A DNA stretch of 64,000 nucleotides from Paenibacillus sp. 481 (GTDB taxonomy: Bacteria > Bacillota > Bacilli > Paenibacillales > Paenibacillaceae), in assembly GCF_021223605.1 (NCBI RefSeq), contig NZ_CP075175.1, positions 3,303,501-3,367,500 on the forward strand, read 5' to 3'. Made by a program: the position numbers and the translations under genes. Under the pieces are notes generated by a model, which saw only the letters and a program-made list of their open reading frames with translations, did no database searches and was not told the origin of the DNA. This document shows, piece after piece, positions 35,082 to 43,999 of the stretch. Within the stretch, counting starts at the first letter, position 1. Each line of letters begins with the position of its first letter.

Positions 35082-36524
35082 ATGCGTCGATTCACATGGT
35101 TGTTAGCCATTGTGATGAGTGTCGCGCTTCTGTTGTCCGGATGCGGCAAAAAGGATGCGACTGCGGTAGTCGAAGAGCTCGACCAAGTAATGACGAAGCT
35201 AGACAGTTATGCGGGTATCGGCACGATGACGCTTAACTCTGGACAGCAGCCGTTGCAATATCAGGTGGAAGTATGGTACCAAGATCCGTCTTACTATCGC
35301 ATTGAGCTTACGAATGCGAAGAAGGATGTGAAGCAAATTGTGCTGCGCAATGAAGAGGGTGTCTTCGTGCTGACGCCAAGCTTGAACAAAAGCTTCCGCT
35401 TCCAAAGCGATTGGCCAGAAAACCAAGGCCAAGTATATTTGTACCAAACGCTAGTACGCAGCATTATGGCGGATAAGAACCGTCAGTTCACGACTGATGG
35501 AGACAGCTATGTTTTTGAGGTGGCGGCGAACTATCAGACGGATACACTCGTCCGGCAAAAAATATGGCTGAACAAAGGCAACTATGCACCTAGCCAAATT
35601 CAAGTGACAGATGCGGAAGGCCAAGTTGTCGTTGAGATGAAGTTTAATCAATTTGATTTTGGTAAAAAGTTCGATAAAGAGCAGTTTGATATGCAGCGCA
35701 ATATGACATCAAGCCGCAATGCAGATTCCATACCTACTGCTGTCGATCAGCCAACGATGGCTACGCCTGAGCCGACGTCAGATGGCACTAGCGGAGATCA
35801 AGCTGTGCAAACACCAGTAGTTCCAGATGGAGCCGATAAAGGAACGGGTGTGAGCAAGCCAGCAGAGTCGAGTGAGCAGGGAGAGGCGACTAAGCCAACA
35901 GAGTCAGGAGAGCAGGGCAAGGCGACCAAGCCAACGGAGACGGGAGAACAAGGCGAGGCGACTAAGCCAACGGAGACGGGAGAGCAGGGCGAGGCGACTA
36001 AGCCAACAGAGTCAGGAGAGCAGGGCAAGGCGAACAAGCCAACGGAAACGGGAGAGCAAGGCGAGGCGACTAAGCCGACGGAAGCGGGAGAGCAGGGCGA
36101 AGCGGCTAAGCCGACTGTTGCGAATAAGTCATCTAATGGTAAGCAGAAGAGCAACGGGCAACCTGATATCGCGCCGAGTGCCCAAGGCCCATTCGGTTTT
36201 ATCGAGCCGTCCTATATTCCAGAAGGTGTAGCCTTAAAAGATAAAACAGAAGTGCCTAATAGCACAGATCATGCTGTAATGTTGCGCTATACAGGTACGT
36301 ACAATTTTACAATCATGGAATCACGGCCGAAAGATGTTGAGGTTGGTCTTATTTACGGACAGGTCGTAGATTTAGGTTTTACGATTGGACAGATGACAGG
36401 CGATGAGCAGAAGACGTTGACATGGATGTATGACGGTGTCAAATACCGTGTTGTCAGCGCAGAGATGCCGACTGATGAAATGGTGAAGACCGCACAGTCG
36501 ATGATCGACCAATCTGGAAAATAA
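35082..36524 (+). CDS. ydcC: YdcC-like lipoprotein (LolA-fold) with a 12-residue tandem-repeat insertion
   Basis: A 480-residue lipoprotein. The signal peptide ends in a lipobox (LLLSGC, Cys about residue 22). Residues about 25-205 resemble the LolA/LppX-like beta fold of YdcC, a sporulation-associated lipoprotein encoded upstream of alr in B. subtilis. Residues 262-345 (nt 35865-36116) are seven 12-residue repeats, consensus E-(T/S)-G-E-Q-G-E-A-T-K-P-T. The C-terminal 130 residues continue the conserved domain (DUF4367-like). ATG 35082 is fixed by AAGGGGATGA at 35068-35077. The following alr, ndoAI and ndoA genes keep the B. subtilis order. Confidence 0.85.
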   Translation: MRRFTWLLAIVMSVALLLSGCGKKDATAVVEELDQVMTKLDSYAGIGTMTLNSGQQPLQYQVEVWYQDPSYYRIELTNAKKDVKQIVLRNEEGVFVLTPSLNKSFRFQSDWPENQGQVYLYQTLVRSIMADKNRQFTTDGDSYVFEVAANYQTDTLVRQKIWLNKGNYAPSQIQVTDAEGQVVVEMKFNQFDFGKKFDKEQFDMQRNMTSSRNADSIPTAVDQPTMATPEPTSDGTSGDQAVQTPVVPDGADKGTGVSKPAESSEQGEATKPTESGEQGKATKPTETGEQGEATKPTETGEQGEATKPTESGEQGKANKPTETGEQGEATKPTEAGEQGEAAKPTVANKSSNGKQKSNGQPDIAPSAQGPFGFIEPSYIPEGVALKDKTEVPNSTDHAVMLRYTGTYNFTIMESRPKDVEVGLIYGQVVDLGFTIGQMTGDEQKTLTWMYDGVKYRVVSAEMPTDEMVKTAQSMIDQSGK

Positions 36525-36733
36525 TTTGGAAGGTGAGTTAAATAGTTCATATCGGTCCGTATTCTGGCGTTTGACTCAGAGTTGCGGGCCGTTTTATCCT
36601 ATACTTTCAAGGTAAACTACGGAACTCTTTCGTTCTTTTTACCAGATCTGTCGTTGACAGCGTTCTTCCAGAGCATTAACATAGTTTTTGTTGACGTTTG
36701 AACGGATGAGGAGAGAACGAGAAGGTGACTAAC

Positions 36734-37957
36734 ATGGAGACGTACTTTCGTCCAACACGTGCGGAGATTTCGCTAGACGCTTTGCGGCACAATATAGACG
36801 CATTTCGAAATGCGCTGCCTACAGCAACGAAGCTTAGCGTCTGTTTGAAAGCGAATGCTTACGGACATGGTGCAATTGAAGTTGCACGGGCGTCAGAGCG
36901 TGCGGGCGTCGATTATTTGAACGTCGCATTTATAGAAGAAGCGGTGCATTTGAGAGCAGCAGGCATTCGATTGCCTATTTTAATATTAGGCTACACACCA
37001 CCGGAAGGAATCCAATTAGCGTGGGACCAAGACATAACGCTAAATGTATTCTCTGAACAGGTGTTACACGTGTTAGAACGTGAAGCTTCAAGTCTATACG
37101 CCAAAAATAATGGGCGGCCGCTTAAAGTTCACGTTAAGATCGATTCTGGCATGAATCGCCTTGGGTTGCGAACACCAGAAGAAGCGGTTGCATTTGTTGA
37201 GCGTTTAGAAGCTATACCTGGCGTTGTACTTGAGGGTGTATTCACTCACTTCGCGTGCGCTGATGAAGCTGACAAGCAGCATGCAAATATGCAGCATGAA
37301 CGTTTTCGAGCGGTTATTGCGGCGCTAAGAGCCCATAATGTTGATATTCCAATTGTACATGCCAACAATAGCGCAGCTACTTTTGATATGCCGGAATCGA
37401 CATACGATATGGTTCGAGTCGGGGTTAGCATTTATGGCTTATATCCGTCTGCTGAAGTGAATCAGCAGCGTATCGAACTTGAGCCTATGCTGACATTGAA
37501 GTCAGAAGTCGTGCACGTGAAGTTGGTGCCGGAAGGCGAAGGAATTAGCTATGGTGCTCGTTATCATACACCACACGCTGAAATAATCGCCACACTACCA
37601 ATCGGCTACGCGGATGGGTACTCGCGCATGTTAAGTGGCAAGACCGAGATGCTCCTTCGAGGAAAGCGAGTTCCTGTCGTCGGGCGAATTTGTATGGATC
37701 AATGTATGATTTCGCTTACACCGCTCGGTAAGGATGCCGAAGATGTGCAAGTGGGCGAAGAGATTGTCATTATCGGCACTCAAGGAGCGGAGTCGATATC
37801 GACGAGTGAACTAGCTGATCATTTAGGGACGATACACTATGAAATCATTTGTGCGCTTGCACATCGAATTTCACGAGTGTACACGGAGCAAGGCCGCCCA
37901 GTTAAAATTGTAAACGCATTGATTAACGATCATCTTATGCAAATGCATTCCGTTTGA
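36734..37957 (+). CDS. alr: Alanine racemase
   Basis: A 407-residue fold-type III PLP enzyme. The PLP lysine is in CLKANAYGHG (about residue 38), the second catalytic Tyr in GISYGARYHT (about 272), and GRICMDQCM is conserved. It makes D-alanine for peptidoglycan. ATG 36734 is chosen because AGAAGGTG at 36719-36726 is spaced 7 bp from it; GTG 36725 in the same frame overlaps that site. Located between ydcC and the ndoAI-ndoA toxin-antitoxin pair, as in B. subtilis. Confidence 0.96.
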   Translation: METYFRPTRAEISLDALRHNIDAFRNALPTATKLSVCLKANAYGHGAIEVARASERAGVDYLNVAFIEEAVHLRAAGIRLPILILGYTPPEGIQLAWDQDITLNVFSEQVLHVLEREASSLYAKNNGRPLKVHVKIDSGMNRLGLRTPEEAVAFVERLEAIPGVVLEGVFTHFACADEADKQHANMQHERFRAVIAALRAHNVDIPIVHANNSAATFDMPESTYDMVRVGVSIYGLYPSAEVNQQRIELEPMLTLKSEVVHVKLVPEGEGISYGARYHTPHAEIIATLPIGYADGYSRMLSGKTEMLLRGKRVPVVGRICMDQCMISLTPLGKDAEDVQVGEEIVIIGTQGAESISTSELADHLGTIHYEIICALAHRISRVYTEQGRPVKIVNALINDHLMQMHSV

Positions 37958-38183
37958 CGATTTAGTAGTAATATACAATAATTCCCTGAAGATGTTTTCG
38001 GTATTTTTAGAGGATTTTTGACGAAACACCGCGAATATGATCTTAGGGCATAGTGCAGTCGGAAATTTGCGCTCTTTGCAACATACTGAATCTGCATAAG
38101 GCATATATATGCTGTTGTATAATTTTTCTACGGAATCGACATAATGGTAATAGGCAGGAAAGGTTTTGGGGGTGCGAGGATAG

Positions 38184-38465
38184 GTGGCAAACATTCAGAA
38201 CACCAAAAGAATTATGATCAGCTTGCCCGACCAATTACTACAGGAAGTGGACGGTATCGTCGCCATGGAAAAATCTAATCGGAGCGAGTTCATTCGCCAA
38301 GCGATGAAATTATACTTGAGTGAACGAAAAAAGCGCCATATTCGTGAATCCATGCAGCGTGGCTACATGGAAATGGCAAAGATCAATTTAACGATGGCAT
38401 CAGAGGCTTTTTATGCGGAAGAAGATGCGGATGGCACTCTCGGTCGTTTAGTTAGCGGGGTGTAG
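38184..38465 (+). CDS. ndoAI: Antitoxin EndoAI (ribbon-helix-helix)
   Basis: A 93-residue MazE-type antitoxin with a ribbon-helix-helix N-terminus (KRIMISLPDQLLQEVD...RSEFIRQAMKLYL) for DNA and dimer contacts and a C-terminal tail that wraps the toxin. GTG start at 38184 with GGGGGTGCGAGGA upstream. It ends 3 bp before the toxin gene, so the two are translated together and autoregulation by the complex is expected from the family. Confidence 0.94.
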   Translation: MANIQNTKRIMISLPDQLLQEVDGIVAMEKSNRSEFIRQAMKLYLSERKKRHIRESMQRGYMEMAKINLTMASEAFYAEEDADGTLGRLVSGV

Positions 38466-38468
38466 ACA

Positions 38469-38819
38469 TTGATTGTAAAGCGCGGCGACGTATTTTTTGC
38501 GGATTTATCGCCGGTTGTGGGTTCGGAACAAGGTGGTGTCCGTCCCGTTCTCGTTATACAAAATGATATCGGAAATCGCTTTAGTCCTACGGTTATCGTA
38601 GCTGCGATCACAGCGCAAATTCAAAAGGCTAAACTGCCGACCCATGTCGAAATCGATGCGGAAACGCACGGTTTCGACCGGGACTCGGTCATTTTACTCG
38701 AACAAATTCGCACGATCGACAAGCAACGGCTGACCGACAAAATTACGCACTTGGACGAAGAAACGATGCGTAAAGTAGACGATGGGCTGCAAATCAGCAT
38801 TGGTTTGATAGATTTTTAA
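38469..38819 (+). CDS. ndoA: mRNA endoribonuclease EndoA (MazF family toxin)
   Basis: A 116-residue MazF-family RNase. [29 protein letters not shown] contains the conserved Arg, and the [13 protein letters not shown] segment contains the conserved Thr of the active site. The B. subtilis enzyme cuts at UACAU. Start TTG 38469, four bases past the antitoxin stop. Length and ending (IGLIDF) match the Bacillales type. A terminator follows. Confidence 0.95.
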   Translation: MIVKRGDVFFADLSPVVGSEQGGVRPVLVIQNDIGNRFSPTVIVAAITAQIQKAKLPTHVEIDAETHGFDRDSVILLEQIRTIDKQRLTDKITHLDEETMRKVDDGLQISIGLIDF

Positions 38820-38848
38820 AGGAATAGACAGCATAAAATTAGTTTGGA

Positions 38849-38873
38849 AACGAGGGCTGCCTCGTTTTTTTTT
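38849..38873 (+). terminator. ndoA terminator
   Basis: AACGAGG and CCTCGTT arms around a 4-base loop, then nine T. Confidence 0.9.
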
Positions 38874-38978
38874 GTGCGCAGCGATGTAAAAAACAGTTAG
38901 AGGGTGGAAAAGCGGCACAAGAAATGAGAAAATATGTAGTAGACCAAGCCGCACTTTTTTTGTGAAAGGAATGACATA

Positions 38979-41198
38979 ATGACAGATCAAAATACGATAG
39001 TTGAATTCACAGCGTTGGAAGCGCTTTTAGTGGAAATGAAAGAAAATGAGCCGAAGCGTATCGTTAAACAGCTCGCAACCGAGTTGTCGTTGAGTGAGAA
39101 ACAAGTTAGAACCGTTGTCTCGCTGTTAGACGAAGCGAATACGATTCCGTTTATTGCCCGATACCGCAAAGAGATGACAGGCGAAATGGATGAGAATCAG
39201 CTGCGTGATTTGGAAGAACGGCTCCATTATGTGCGTGGCTTAGAGCAACGGAAGAGCGAAGTGCTGCGTCTGATCGCAGAGCAGGGTAAGTTAACGGAAG
39301 AGCTGCAACATAGCGTTGTGAGAGCTGTCAAATTGCAGGAAGTCGAGGACTTGTATCGCCCATATCGACAAAAGCGCAAAACGCGGGCAAGCATCGCCAA
39401 GGAGCGCGGCTTAGAGCCATTGGCGAACTGGATTCAGGCGCAGCCCAAGCAAGGTGACGCATATGTGGAAGCTGCCGCTTATGTGAATGAAGAAAAGGGT
39501 GTCGCTACACCTGCGGATGCGGTGCAGGGTGCGTTGGATATTATCGCGGAGATTATCGGCGACGAGCCGAACATTCGCGCATGGGTACGACGTTACACGT
39601 ATGATAACGGTTTAGTGCGCACAGATGCGAAAGACAAAGAACAAGAATCTGTATACGAAATGTATTATGCATATACCGAGCCTGTAAAAAGGCTTCCAGC
39701 CCATCGGACGTTGGCGATCAACCGCGGTGAGCGTGAAGAAGTGCTGAAAGTGTCTTTAGACGTGCAGGTTGAGCAGATCACAGCCTATATCGAAAAAAGG
39801 GTGCTCAAGGGCCCGTCTGTTGTCGCTGATTTGCTGCGCACGACGATTGAAGATTCATATAAACGACTAATCGCTCCCTCTATTGAGCGCGATGTACGTA
39901 ACGAATTGACAGAGAAGGCTGAGGAGCAGGCAATTGAAGTGTTCGCGCAAAATTTGCGCAGCTTGCTGCTACAGCCCCCGGTAAAAGGTAAAACCGTACT
40001 CGGTGTCGACCCTGCCTATCGCACAGGCTGCAAGCTTGCTGTCGTGGATGATACAGGGAAAATGCTAGAGGTCGCTGTTACTTACCCGACGAAGCCGCAT
40101 CATAAGGTGGAGGAGTCGGAACGTAAATTTACAGAGCTGGCTAACAAATTTGACGTAGGGCTCGTCGTGATCGGCAATGGTACGGCATCACGCGAGACGG
40201 AGCAGTTCGTCGCAGATTGGATAGCAAAATGCAAGCAACAGCAATTGCAATATTTAATCGTCAACGAAGCGGGGGCGAGTGTGTACTCTGCTTCAAAGTT
40301 GGCACAAGAAGAGTTCCCAGCGTTGGATGTTGCTGAACGGAGCGCTATCTCCATTGCGCGTCGAATCCAAGACCCGCTGGCAGAGCTTGTCAAGATTGAC
40401 CCGAAAGCAATTGGCGTCGGTCAGTATCAGCATGATGTATCGGCTAAACGTCTAGAGGAAAGTTTGGGGGCGGTCGTGGAATCCGCCGTAAACCATGTCG
40501 GTGTGGACCTGAACACAGCGTCTCCGTCGCTATTGTCGTATGTATCTGGTATTAATGCGACCTTGGCGAAAAATATCGTGAAATACCGTGAAGAGAACGG
40601 GAAATTTACGAAGCGTCGCCAGTTGCAAAAAGTGCCACGGCTTGGGCCGAAGGCATTTGAGCAGTGTGTCGGCTTCCTGCGTATTGCAGAAGGGGACGAT
40701 ACACTGGATAAGACACCGATACACCCTGAATCATATGGGGTCGTGGATCGCTTGTTTAAACATCTGAGCTTGGATAAAGCGCTAATTGGAACAACCACTT
40801 TAGCCGAAGCGCTTCAGCGCATAGATGTAGCGGAGCTAGCTGCGCAGTTAGAAGTCGGTATCCCGACACTTAAGGACATTATCGACAGCTTGCTGCGTCC
40901 AGGGCGCGATCCGCGTGAGGAGTTGCCGCCACCTATCTTCCGTACCGATGTGCTCCAAATCGAGGATTTGAAGCAAGGGATGGAGTTAAAAGGTACGGTG
41001 CGCAATGTAATCGACTTTGGTGCGTTTGTGGACATCGGCATCAAAAATGACGGACTTGTCCACATCTCGCAGTTGAGTGATCGTTATGTGAAGCATCCAC
41101 TTGATATCGTCTCGGTTGGAGATAATGTGACCGTGTGGGTATTGAACGTGGATATGAAAAAAGGGCGTGTAGGCTTGACGATGCGCCAGCCTAACTAG
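38979..41198 (+). CDS. tex: Tex family S1 RNA-binding protein
   Basis: A 739-residue Tex/YdcI protein: N-terminal helical region, an RNase H-like (YqgF) domain (about 325-450; VLGVDPAYRTGCKLAVVD), helix-hairpin-helix modules (VDLNTASPSLLSYVSGI, then GPKAFEQCVGFLR) and a C-terminal S1 domain (about 650-720; GTVRNVIDFGAFVDIGIKNDGLVHIS). Tex binds nucleic acids and is linked to transcription and gene expression control. GAAAGGAATG precedes the ATG. Downstream genes cmpA and a SprT-like gene keep the B. subtilis neighbourhood. Confidence 0.96.
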   Translation: MTDQNTIVEFTALEALLVEMKENEPKRIVKQLATELSLSEKQVRTVVSLLDEANTIPFIARYRKEMTGEMDENQLRDLEERLHYVRGLEQRKSEVLRLIAEQGKLTEELQHSVVRAVKLQEVEDLYRPYRQKRKTRASIAKERGLEPLANWIQAQPKQGDAYVEAAAYVNEEKGVATPADAVQGALDIIAEIIGDEPNIRAWVRRYTYDNGLVRTDAKDKEQESVYEMYYAYTEPVKRLPAHRTLAINRGEREEVLKVSLDVQVEQITAYIEKRVLKGPSVVADLLRTTIEDSYKRLIAPSIERDVRNELTEKAEEQAIEVFAQNLRSLLLQPPVKGKTVLGVDPAYRTGCKLAVVDDTGKMLEVAVTYPTKPHHKVEESERKFTELANKFDVGLVVIGNGTASRETEQFVADWIAKCKQQQLQYLIVNEAGASVYSASKLAQEEFPALDVAERSAISIARRIQDPLAELVKIDPKAIGVGQYQHDVSAKRLEESLGAVVESAVNHVGVDLNTASPSLLSYVSGINATLAKNIVKYREENGKFTKRRQLQKVPRLGPKAFEQCVGFLRIAEGDDTLDKTPIHPESYGVVDRLFKHLSLDKALIGTTTLAEALQRIDVAELAAQLEVGIPTLKDIIDSLLRPGRDPREELPPPIFRTDVLQIEDLKQGMELKGTVRNVIDFGAFVDIGIKNDGLVHISQLSDRYVKHPLDIVSVGDNVTVWVLNVDMKKGRVGLTMRQPN

Positions 41199-41204
41199 AG
41201 TAAG

Positions 41205-41243
41205 GCCGACCTTCCATCTGAAATGGATGAGGTCGGCTTTTTT
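41205..41243 (+). terminator. tex terminator
   Basis: GCCGACC at 41205-41211 pairs with GGTCGGC at 41231-41237, inner CCAT/ATGG, then TTTTTT. Confidence 0.9.
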
Positions 41244-41379
41244 ACTATATATACGATGTATACGTTTCTGCTTCCCGAATTTCACCCAATTTTATAGTGG
41301 CGATATAACAACCTTTAAACGAGGTCGCTTATCTTCGAAGGACTCCGATAGGAGTTTTACTCATGGTCTGGGCCGGAGC

Positions 41380-41520
41380 TTAACGGCGTGTTTGTGAATG
41401 AAGCGTGCGAGCTTGCGGCTTCGAGCGATAAAAAAACCAGCACTCGTTCAGCAGTTTAATTTGCCGGCGGTCCTTTTTGTTAAAGGCACGCATCATTTGA
41501 TTGCACAGCCATTGCGGCAT
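41380..41520 (-). CDS. cmpA: Cortex morphogenetic protein CmpA
   Basis: A 46-residue protein, ATG at 41520 with GGAGGGG upstream. MPQWLCNQMMRAFNKKD and QIKLLNECWFFYR match the conserved core of CmpA, a small sporulation protein that restrains cortex assembly through SpoIVA quality control with ClpXP. B. subtilis CmpA is 37 residues; this one has a 9-residue basic extension. Located between tex and the SprT-like gene as in other Bacillales. Easily missed by gene finders because of its size. Confidence 0.9.
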   Translation of the reverse strand: MPQWLCNQMMRAFNKKDRRQIKLLNECWFFYRSKPQARTLHSQTRR

Positions 41521-41608
41521 AATACCCCTCCTTCAACCGATACAAACATTTGTCGTTGTAACGCTATCTTATGGGCGAGTGCCGCAAGTCGTGCAGGTCC
41601 GAACAGAA

Positions 41609-41667
41609 AAAGCCGAAGAATGAACGATTAATCGGGGTAGTCCCCTCATCACGTCAGCTTCGGCTTT
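41609..41667 (-). terminator. Terminator of the 41710-42066 gene
   Basis: AAAGCCGAAG (41609-41618) pairs with CTTCGGCTTT (41658-41667), with an inner GGGG/CCCC hairpin. On the minus strand the stem runs into TTTTT. Confidence 0.7.
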
Positions 41668-41709
41668 GTTTATCGGTTATAGGATTGTCGATTTAAAAGT
41701 ATGCACAAA

Positions 41710-42066
41710 CTACAGGCTGAACTCTTCTTCTTCGTACCACTGTTCCATCTGTGCCTGTAAGGCACGAATTTCAGTTAAGAGTGCAATAAGTGGATACTCT
41801 TGCTCGCGAATATTCGCGAAGGAGCGCTCCAATTGATTTAAATATTCGAGTCCATTTATAATGGTGTGGCTTTCATGCAGTAGTTCCAAGTTATCGCATT
41901 CTGCTACAGCAATAGGGAGTAGCGGGACGTGAGCAGCGGTTAGCTTGCCAATTTCTTTATGTAATCGCAGATTCAGCGCACTAAGTTGGTAGGCGTAGTC
42001 GGTTGGCATTTCAACATATTCCAGCTCACCTTCACGCTGAAAAATAATGTAGCGCATTTTCGGCAT
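41710..42066 (-). CDS. Conserved-looking small helical protein, unknown function
   Basis: A 118-residue acidic protein without signal peptide or membrane segments. The N-terminus MRYIIFQREGELEYVEMPTD suggests two beta strands, and the rest is amphipathic helix ending in QAQMEQWYEEEEF. GAGGGGAC precedes the ATG, and a terminator follows. I have no reliable family for it, so no function is assigned. Divergent from the SprT-like gene. Confidence 0.7.
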   Translation of the reverse strand: MPKMRYIIFQREGELEYVEMPTDYAYQLSALNLRLHKEIGKLTAAHVPLLPIAVAECDNLELLHESHTIINGLEYLNQLERSFANIREQEYPLIALLTEIRALQAQMEQWYEEEEFSL

Positions 42067-42169
42067 TAGTAGGTCCCCTCTTTTCAGCTCTAATCTTGCT
42101 CTTGACAGTTTACTGAACTTCTTTTAGAAATACAAGTAGGCTTATGTCAAATTGCAATAAGGAGGAAGC

Positions 42170-42769
42170 ATGAACAACCAGCATGAAAAAGGGCGTAAAT
42201 CCAGTCCGCTGCCACCGATATCTAACAACCATTTCGATCACGCAGCGACCATGTTGTCGGCCTCCGATACATCTCAGACCAAACTTCCTTCGAATAGGCA
42301 GCTGCAAGCATGGGTAGAACAAATCTCTATTCGTGACTTTGGCAAACCATTTCGCCACCAAGTTTCCTGGAACGCAAGATTGAAATCAACAGGAGGAAGA
42401 TACTTGCTTCGAACTCATCACATCGAGATGAACCCGAAGCAGTGGGCGGCAAATGGTGCTGATGAAGTGGAGTCCATCATTAAGCATGAGCTGTGCCATT
42501 ATCACTTGCATCTTGAAGGAGGAGGATATCGCCACAGAGACGCCGAATTTAAAGCTTTGTTAGCAAAAGTTGGCGGGTCACGCTTCTGCAAGGCGCTTCC
42601 TGATACCCGAATAAAGCGGCAAGAGCCGTATCGGTATCGTCTGGAATGCACAAGCTGCGGACAAGTCTATTTGCGCAAGCGGAAAGTAGATATCCGTCGT
42701 TACGCTTGCGGACGTTGTCATGGTCCGCTGCGGATGCTGCGTCTAACAGGGGTGTCTGGCGACAGCTAG
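42170..42769 (+). CDS. SprT-family metallopeptidase-like protein
   Basis: A 199-residue protein. The HExxH zinc motif is HELCH near residue 106, followed by a third ligand region (GGYRHRDAEF). A C-terminal zinc ribbon has CTSC and CGRC (about 162-186). SprT/YdcK proteins are thought to process proteins bound to DNA or to have regulatory roles; the bacterial function is unproven. The first 45 residues are a Ser/Pro/Thr-rich extension absent from the usual 150-residue members. GGAGG precedes the ATG. Confidence 0.88.
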   Translation: MNNQHEKGRKSSPLPPISNNHFDHAATMLSASDTSQTKLPSNRQLQAWVEQISIRDFGKPFRHQVSWNARLKSTGGRYLLRTHHIEMNPKQWAANGADEVESIIKHELCHYHLHLEGGGYRHRDAEFKALLAKVGGSRFCKALPDTRIKRQEPYRYRLECTSCGQVYLRKRKVDIRRYACGRCHGPLRMLRLTGVSGDS

Positions 42770-42814
42770 AGCGAAGCTAGAGTGAAGCTGGAGTGATCTT
42801 GAGGGAGGATGTAC

Positions 42815-43642
42815 ATGGCAAAGTTAGCAGGGAAGACCGTAGCACTCACAGGTCCGCGCAAAGCGGAAGAGATGGCGAACATTGTGAGCAGGCAAGGGGG
42901 GACGCCGATTATCCGTCCGACGCAGGGCACGATGTTCGAACATTTTGAGCGTTTGGAGGAAGAAGTGGACAAGTTGCTCGAAACTCCACTTACATGGGCG
43001 GTCTGGACGACCGGAATGGGGCTCGACAAGCTCATGGAGGCAGCCAGAGAAGCGGGCAAAGCAGATATGCTGATTGCCAAGCTGAAACAGCTACGTCATG
43101 CTGCTCGTGGCTACAAGACGTACAACGCGCTGAAGCGGTTAGGCATTATGCCTGATGTGCGAGACGATGACGGTTCTACGCTTGGTCTGGTACGCGCGAT
43201 GCGGGAATACGGAGTGGAGCAATGGGCTGGACAGTCTGTTTCTTTACAATTGCACGGCGATCCGGCACCTGTTCTTGTGCAATTTCTTCAAGAGAGCGGC
43301 GCGACGTGGGTTGAGCTTATGCCATACCGTCATACTCCGCCTGAGCCTAGCGTGCTGGCGCAGCTAACGGATGAACTATTACAAGGCAAAGTGGACGCAG
43401 TCGCCATGACGAGCGCACCGCAAGCTCGGTTCTTATTTGCTTATGCGCGGGAGAAAGGGATCACGGAGCAGCTTCTGCATGTGTTTGCGACACGTACACT
43501 TGCGGCAGCAGTTGGGAGAGTAACCGCGGCTGCATTGGCGGATGAAGGCGTTGAGCGTATTCTTGTGCCGGAGGAAGAGCGTATGGGCGTGTTGATCGTT
43601 ACGCTTTCGCAATGGTTTAACCAGACGGAGCAGCAAGAATAG
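42815..43642 (+). CDS. Uroporphyrinogen-III synthase (HemD) family protein
   Basis: A 275-residue protein with the two-domain HemD fold: KTVALTGPRKAEEMANIVSRQGG at the start, a VWTTGMGLD segment, the second-domain YRHTPPEP and VAMTSAPQARFLFAYA. HemD closes the tetrapyrrole ring. The gene stands apart from a hem operon, and such stand-alone members may be paralogues. ATG 42815 is set by GGGAGG at 42803-42808; ATG 42809 overlaps the site. Confidence 0.8.
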   Translation: MAKLAGKTVALTGPRKAEEMANIVSRQGGTPIIRPTQGTMFEHFERLEEEVDKLLETPLTWAVWTTGMGLDKLMEAAREAGKADMLIAKLKQLRHAARGYKTYNALKRLGIMPDVRDDDGSTLGLVRAMREYGVEQWAGQSVSLQLHGDPAPVLVQFLQESGATWVELMPYRHTPPEPSVLAQLTDELLQGKVDAVAMTSAPQARFLFAYAREKGITEQLLHVFATRTLAAAVGRVTAAALADEGVERILVPEEERMGVLIVTLSQWFNQTEQQE

Positions 43643-43999
43643 CAGAGCCTAGAAACAGCTAGGAAACAGCAAGGAGACAGTAAGGGCAGCAAAAATAGCA
43701 AACTCAGCAAAAATAGTAAACTCAGTAATGTCAGTTATGACAGTGTGATTCATTAAGAAAATATTTTGACAACCAAAGCACCAATTACAACATGAACATG
43801 CTACATACTCACAGCGACTTGCGAAAGATAACACCATGGTAGAAGGACATCTTATGCGGGTCGTTTTTTTAGTGGCAAAAAGAGTGATAAATATTTACTG
43901 TATTACCATCTACGATTAATATCTCGTTAACAAACGTTCATTACGATGTATGAATACGCACTAACTATTCTTTATACATTCATTCGGAGGTGTTGTGAC
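43643..43999. other. Intergenic region with a perfect-length 18-bp tandem repeat
   Basis: 43687-43704 and 43705-43722 are two 18-bp units differing at one base (CAGCAAAAATAG(C/T)AAACT), inside a CAG/AAC-rich stretch. The rest holds the promoter area and leader of the next gene; GGAGGTG at 43986-43992 is its ribosome site. No gene seen. Confidence 0.55.

Noticed and set aside
35865-36116. Regular 36-bp repeats resembling a CRISPR array
   Set aside because: Units are contiguous with no unique spacers, are in frame and encode a 12-residue protein repeat in the YdcC-like lipoprotein. No cas genes are present.
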